From contig JAFRDD010000067.1 in assembly GCA_017404025.1 (NCBI GenBank), positions 1-47,222 on the forward strand: a DNA stretch of 47,222 bases. The letters run 5' to 3'. This document shows, piece by piece, positions 44,278 through 47,222 of this stretch (its first letter is position 1; every line of letters begins with the position of its first letter). Below the pieces are notes generated by a model. That model had not been told where the DNA came from and did no database searches. It saw only the letters and a program-made list of their open reading frames with translations. The position numbers were made by a program, and so were the translations under genes. The DNA comes from Clostridia bacterium. GTDB taxonomy: Bacteria > Bacillota > Clostridia > TANB77 > CAG-508.

Positions 44278-45792
44278 ATGTCACATATTGGTAATATTAG
44301 AGATTCTTATGGAAAACAATTTAGCATAGCTGTTGCTAATACATATTCATATAATGTACTTACTGGAAGTAATCTCCCAGCAAATACACTTATAATTACG
44401 TCAAATGTTGATGAAAGTTTAAATGATACTGGAACATATTCATTGATAGCAACAGATTCTAGTGGAAATCCAGCAAGAATTACATATTCAATATCTGAAG
44501 GAAATGGACTTTATTATTCTGAAGAAGATGATGCATTATCAATGCATATTGACAATGTAACAATAAAGAATTCAACAGGAGGATTATATTTTGATTTATC
44601 ATATGTTTTAAGTGATGATTTCAATATATCTGGAAATTCTGTAAATATAAATATGAATAATATTCCATCTGCAACTAAAACAAACCTTGGTGTTGCAAGA
44701 ATAGATGGAAAGACTCTTAGAATTGATGGTGATATTCTTTATGTAGCAACTGATAGTCTTAATTATGCTAATAATGAAACACATCAATATGGAATTGGAA
44801 TTGGAGATGGAAAGACAATAGTTACAATAAATGGAAAGGTTACATTAAATGTAGATACTCTTTCTAGAGCTACAAATGAAGAATATGGATTATTAATTGG
44901 GGGAGATAATACTGTACATATTGAAGATGGAGTAATTTCTGTAAATACACAAGGACTTTCATTTGCATCAGAAGATAAGTTTGGCATATCAAAACCTGAC
45001 AATCAAACAATTATATTTAATGAAAATGATGATATTACTGTAAATGAAGAAAAACTTGATAATGCATCAACAGCAAATTATGGTTTAGTAAGAATTGATT
45101 CTTCATCATTAACAGTAAAAGATGGAAAAATATCAATGAGAGATTATGATAAGATAAATTCATATATCTCAAAATATACTGACACTGTAGCAGAATATAA
45201 AAAGAAAATAGATGAATATAATGATTTTCTTAGTTCAGGAAATATTCTTTTTAAAGATAAAGATATACAGTTGTTTGTAATAAATGAAACTTCTGTAGCA
45301 GAACTTGTACATCCTAAATCTGGAGAAGAAGTTATCAATATGCCACTTCAAACTGTAAGTGCAGTATTTGATATAATTACTACATGTGATTTCATATTAA
45401 GTATACAATTTGAACAAGGAACAAATGAATTTCCTAATGTAGATATTTTGGAAGTAAATTATAATGATGAAAAATTATATACTAAAGAACAAGCCCTTGA
45501 TATAAAGACAGTATATCCTTCAACAGAAGGACAAAAGAAAAAACTTACTATTAAGTTTACTGCAAAGAATTATAGAAATTCTATTAAGACTCAATATATT
45601 GTTACTTCAGTTAACATAATGATTGCTAATAATGAAGACCATATTAAGTCTAAATCAGAAAAATATTCAATAGTAAGATATAATTCATTATATGAACTTA
45701 TGGTTAAGGGAGAAGAGGAAGAAGAAAAGAAAGATAGAGAATATATAATTGACCAAGGAAGTATATATTGGAGAAAATCAAAATCAGAATAA
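44278..45792 (+). CDS. Tail fibre-like protein with five tandem beta repeats
   Basis: 504 residues. Residues about 140-305 contain five repeats of 31-34 residues: a pattern of A-T-x-x-x-Y/L-G-V-x-x-D-G-K-T-L-x-I-x-D-G-x-L-x-V-x-T-x-x-L, seen as TNLGVARIDGKTLRIDGDIL, HQYGIGIGDGKTIVTINGKV, EEYGLLIGGDNTVHIEDGVI, DKFGISKPDNQTIIFNENDD and ANYGLVRIDSSSLTVKDGKI. Such repeats form a trimeric shaft in phage fibres. The N-terminal domain and a C-terminal part with KSGEEVINMPLQTVSAVFDI are non-repetitive. Known role of fibres: receptor binding or attachment of a receptor-binding tip. It is 3 bases after the gp15-like gene. Confidence 0.65.
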   Translation: MSHIGNIRDSYGKQFSIAVANTYSYNVLTGSNLPANTLIITSNVDESLNDTGTYSLIATDSSGNPARITYSISEGNGLYYSEEDDALSMHIDNVTIKNSTGGLYFDLSYVLSDDFNISGNSVNINMNNIPSATKTNLGVARIDGKTLRIDGDILYVATDSLNYANNETHQYGIGIGDGKTIVTINGKVTLNVDTLSRATNEEYGLLIGGDNTVHIEDGVISVNTQGLSFASEDKFGISKPDNQTIIFNENDDITVNEEKLDNASTANYGLVRIDSSSLTVKDGKISMRDYDKINSYISKYTDTVAEYKKKIDEYNDFLSSGNILFKDKDIQLFVINETSVAELVHPKSGEEVINMPLQTVSAVFDIITTCDFILSIQFEQGTNEFPNVDILEVNYNDEKLYTKEQALDIKTVYPSTEGQKKKLTIKFTAKNYRNSIKTQYIVTSVNIMIANNEDHIKSKSEKYSIVRYNSLYELMVKGEEEEEKKDREYIIDQGSIYWRKSKSE

Positions 45793-45814
45793 AAATAAGT
45801 TTTTTATACATTAC

Positions 45815-47222
45815 ATGTCAAAAGCAGCTAGCAGTACATATAAATATGAAGATGAAGAGCATGAAAATTATAATTTAGATGGTAATTGGGATGGCACTTC
45901 AGGCGGTACTATTATACCAGTAGATCCAGGAGATAATGACGGCGGTGATAATGGGAGTGGGGGAAATAATTCAATTGATCCAATTGAATTAACATATACT
46001 AAACTTAAAGGTTCTGTAAAAGATGCAGATAATGGATTTGTATTAGTTGGCATTAGCTACATTGTTTATCAATTATATGATGGCGGCGGGGAAGCTGATA
46101 TTGCAACAGGAGAAACAGATTCTACTGGTAGTTTTACAGTAGCAATCGGTGTAGTTGGTACAGTAAAAAGAGGATATATTTATTTTTATCAGCAAAATCC
46201 ACCTGCACAAGGATATTATATTGCAGAAAGACATGATTTTGATGAAGATCCAATATCAAGATTATCAATAAATATTACACTCCAAAAGTATACTGAAAAC
46301 TCTGGTGGAGCTGGGGATGATGCTCTTGTTCGTGGTAATTACTTATTCCATTTTTCAAATTATAGTGGATTTACAAATAGCGAGGATGCAATTAGTAAAA
46401 TACGTATTAAAGTTGGTGGAAATGTAGTTGATAATATTTTAGCAGGAACTCCAGGTGATACATCTAAAACATATGTTAACAGATTATCTAATAGTGATTT
46501 GCAAATTTATACAAATAGATTCTCTGATATAGAATTTATTGTTGGTGGAAATTATAAAACATATAGAATAGTTCTTGATTATGCATATGAACCAGATTCT
46601 TCTAGTCCAATAAACATTACATTAGTTGAAGAAAAAGTTCCAGAAACAAACATAACATTTATTGTAAAAGATAATAATGCAGAAAATATTGTTGGGAGTG
46701 TTTCAGTAAGAGGTAAAGATGCATATGATGGCTCAATAATATCTGTAGCATCAAGTTCAGGTGAAATTACTATTGATAGTGTATATGCTGACACCATATT
46801 ATATTTTAGTGCAGATGGATATGAATATAACACTTATACAATAGATTCTTCATCTTCAAACTCAACAATAAATATTACATTAAATAAGACTACTTCTAAC
46901 CAACCAGTAAATCCTGACCCAACACCAACTACTAATGATGAATGGCATTTAGTAAATAAAGTTGGTATTCCTTGGTATTTAGATAAGATAGATTTAAAAT
47001 ATACAGTACGAGATATAAAATCAGGTCATAAAGAAAAATTTATTGATATGCCTGTAAATATTGGTTCAAGTGAAAATATGAGTGCATTTTCTGCAATTTC
47101 ATTACCAATTGATAAAGGGGGAGATAATTTAACAGACCCACTACCAGTAAATAAGATATTCTTAACTCGTACACAAATGATTGATGATATTGATTATTCA
47201 TTTACATTTTATGTATATAAAG
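45815..47222 (+). CDS. Large surface/adhesin-like protein with Ig-type repeats (3' end beyond window)
   Basis: The frame is open from the ATG at 45815 to the window edge (469 residues visible). After a Gly/Asp-rich linker (PVDPGDNDGGDNGSGGNN) there are at least three domains of the carboxypeptidase-regulatory-like/Ig type: KLKGSVKDADNGFVLVGISYIV...GETDSTGSFTVAI, then ITFIVKDNNAENIVGSVSV...SGEITIDSV and a third domain near the edge. Such domains (a D-S-x-G-x-F/Y turn) are typical of phage and Bacteroidota surface structural proteins. It is 22 bases after the fibre gene, so it is probably another tail-associated protein. Confidence 0.6.
   Translation, partial: MSKAASSTYKYEDEEHENYNLDGNWDGTSGGTIIPVDPGDNDGGDNGSGGNNSIDPIELTYTKLKGSVKDADNGFVLVGISYIVYQLYDGGGEADIATGETDSTGSFTVAIGVVGTVKRGYIYFYQQNPPAQGYYIAERHDFDEDPISRLSINITLQKYTENSGGAGDDALVRGNYLFHFSNYSGFTNSEDAISKIRIKVGGNVVDNILAGTPGDTSKTYVNRLSNSDLQIYTNRFSDIEFIVGGNYKTYRIVLDYAYEPDSSSPINITLVEEKVPETNITFIVKDNNAENIVGSVSVRGKDAYDGSIISVASSSGEITIDSVYADTILYFSADGYEYNTYTIDSSSSNSTINITLNKTTSNQPVNPDPTPTTNDEWHLVNKVGIPWYLDKIDLKYTVRDIKSGHKEKFIDMPVNIGSSENMSAFSAISLPIDKGGDNLTDPLPVNKIFLTRTQMIDDIDYSFTFYVYK

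Overview
The window looks like part of a large, AT-rich tailed-phage genome (T4-type myovirus, probably jumbo-sized) with a Bacteroidota host. The T4-like hallmarks are a large terminase subunit, a gp20-type portal, a gp5-like OB-fold baseplate protein, a gp15-like tail protein, a gp21-like prohead protease fold, the amino-terminal part of a family B DNA polymerase, and T4-style capsid-targeting peptides. The host is inferred from start codons that almost never have a Shine-Dalgarno sequence and sit in A/T-rich leaders. All three stop codons are used, so the code is standard.

Layout. 1-4300: end of a PD-(D/E)XK homing-endonuclease-like gene, then an RNA-rich island with tRNAs Asn, Asp, Glu, three CAT tRNAs, a tRNA with an 8-nt anticodon loop and Thr. 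Two tRNA-like genes here carry inserted structure. The island also holds a lipoprotein gene, a large GC-richer structured RNA candidate (about 2470-3373), an S24-like gene bracketed by a 17-bp inverted repeat, and a pseudoknotted RNA that ends in a terminator. 4323-9473: proteins sharing an EKLHLNKD segment after a capsid-targeting-like leader, a probable fibre/adhesin and small genes. 9572-25238: many small same-strand early-type genes, most of unknown function, among which lie a 2H cyclic phosphodiesterase, two RNA ligases, a KptA/Tpt1 2'-phosphotransferase, a Thg1-like enzyme, a radical SAM protein and a CHAT-like protein. 25269-33730: minus-strand packaging and structural genes (portal, baseplate hub, structural protein, glycosyltransferase, terminase, membrane protein), interrupted by plus-strand polynucleotide kinase and cytosine methyltransferase genes. 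33857-36118: TelA-like and small genes. 36119-36640: a second large RNA candidate ending in a strong terminator. 36701-38605: split DNA polymerase and gp21-like protein. 38584-47222: small proteins, more capsid-targeted proteins, the gp15-like protein, a repeat-containing fibre and an incomplete adhesin-like gene.

How it fits together. The most striking inference is that the window holds every activity of the eukaryotic (yeast/plant-type) RNA healing and sealing route as separate proteins: cyclic phosphodiesterase (leaves a 2'-phosphate), 5'-kinase without a 3'-phosphatase domain, ATP-type RNA ligases, and the NAD-dependent 2'-phosphotransferase that clears the junction. A Thg1-like 3'-5' polymerase could add tRNA 5'-end repair. 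This sits in a genome with tRNA genes that carry extra hairpins or insertions and with several structured RNAs. A second theme is packaging: seven proteins, including the kinase, start with a ten-residue leader of the T4 internal-head-protein type with Glu at position 10. One of them looks like a three-module polyprotein with the leader's tail repeated inside. A recurring CTATATTA box 20-50 bases before starts is the likely promoter core.
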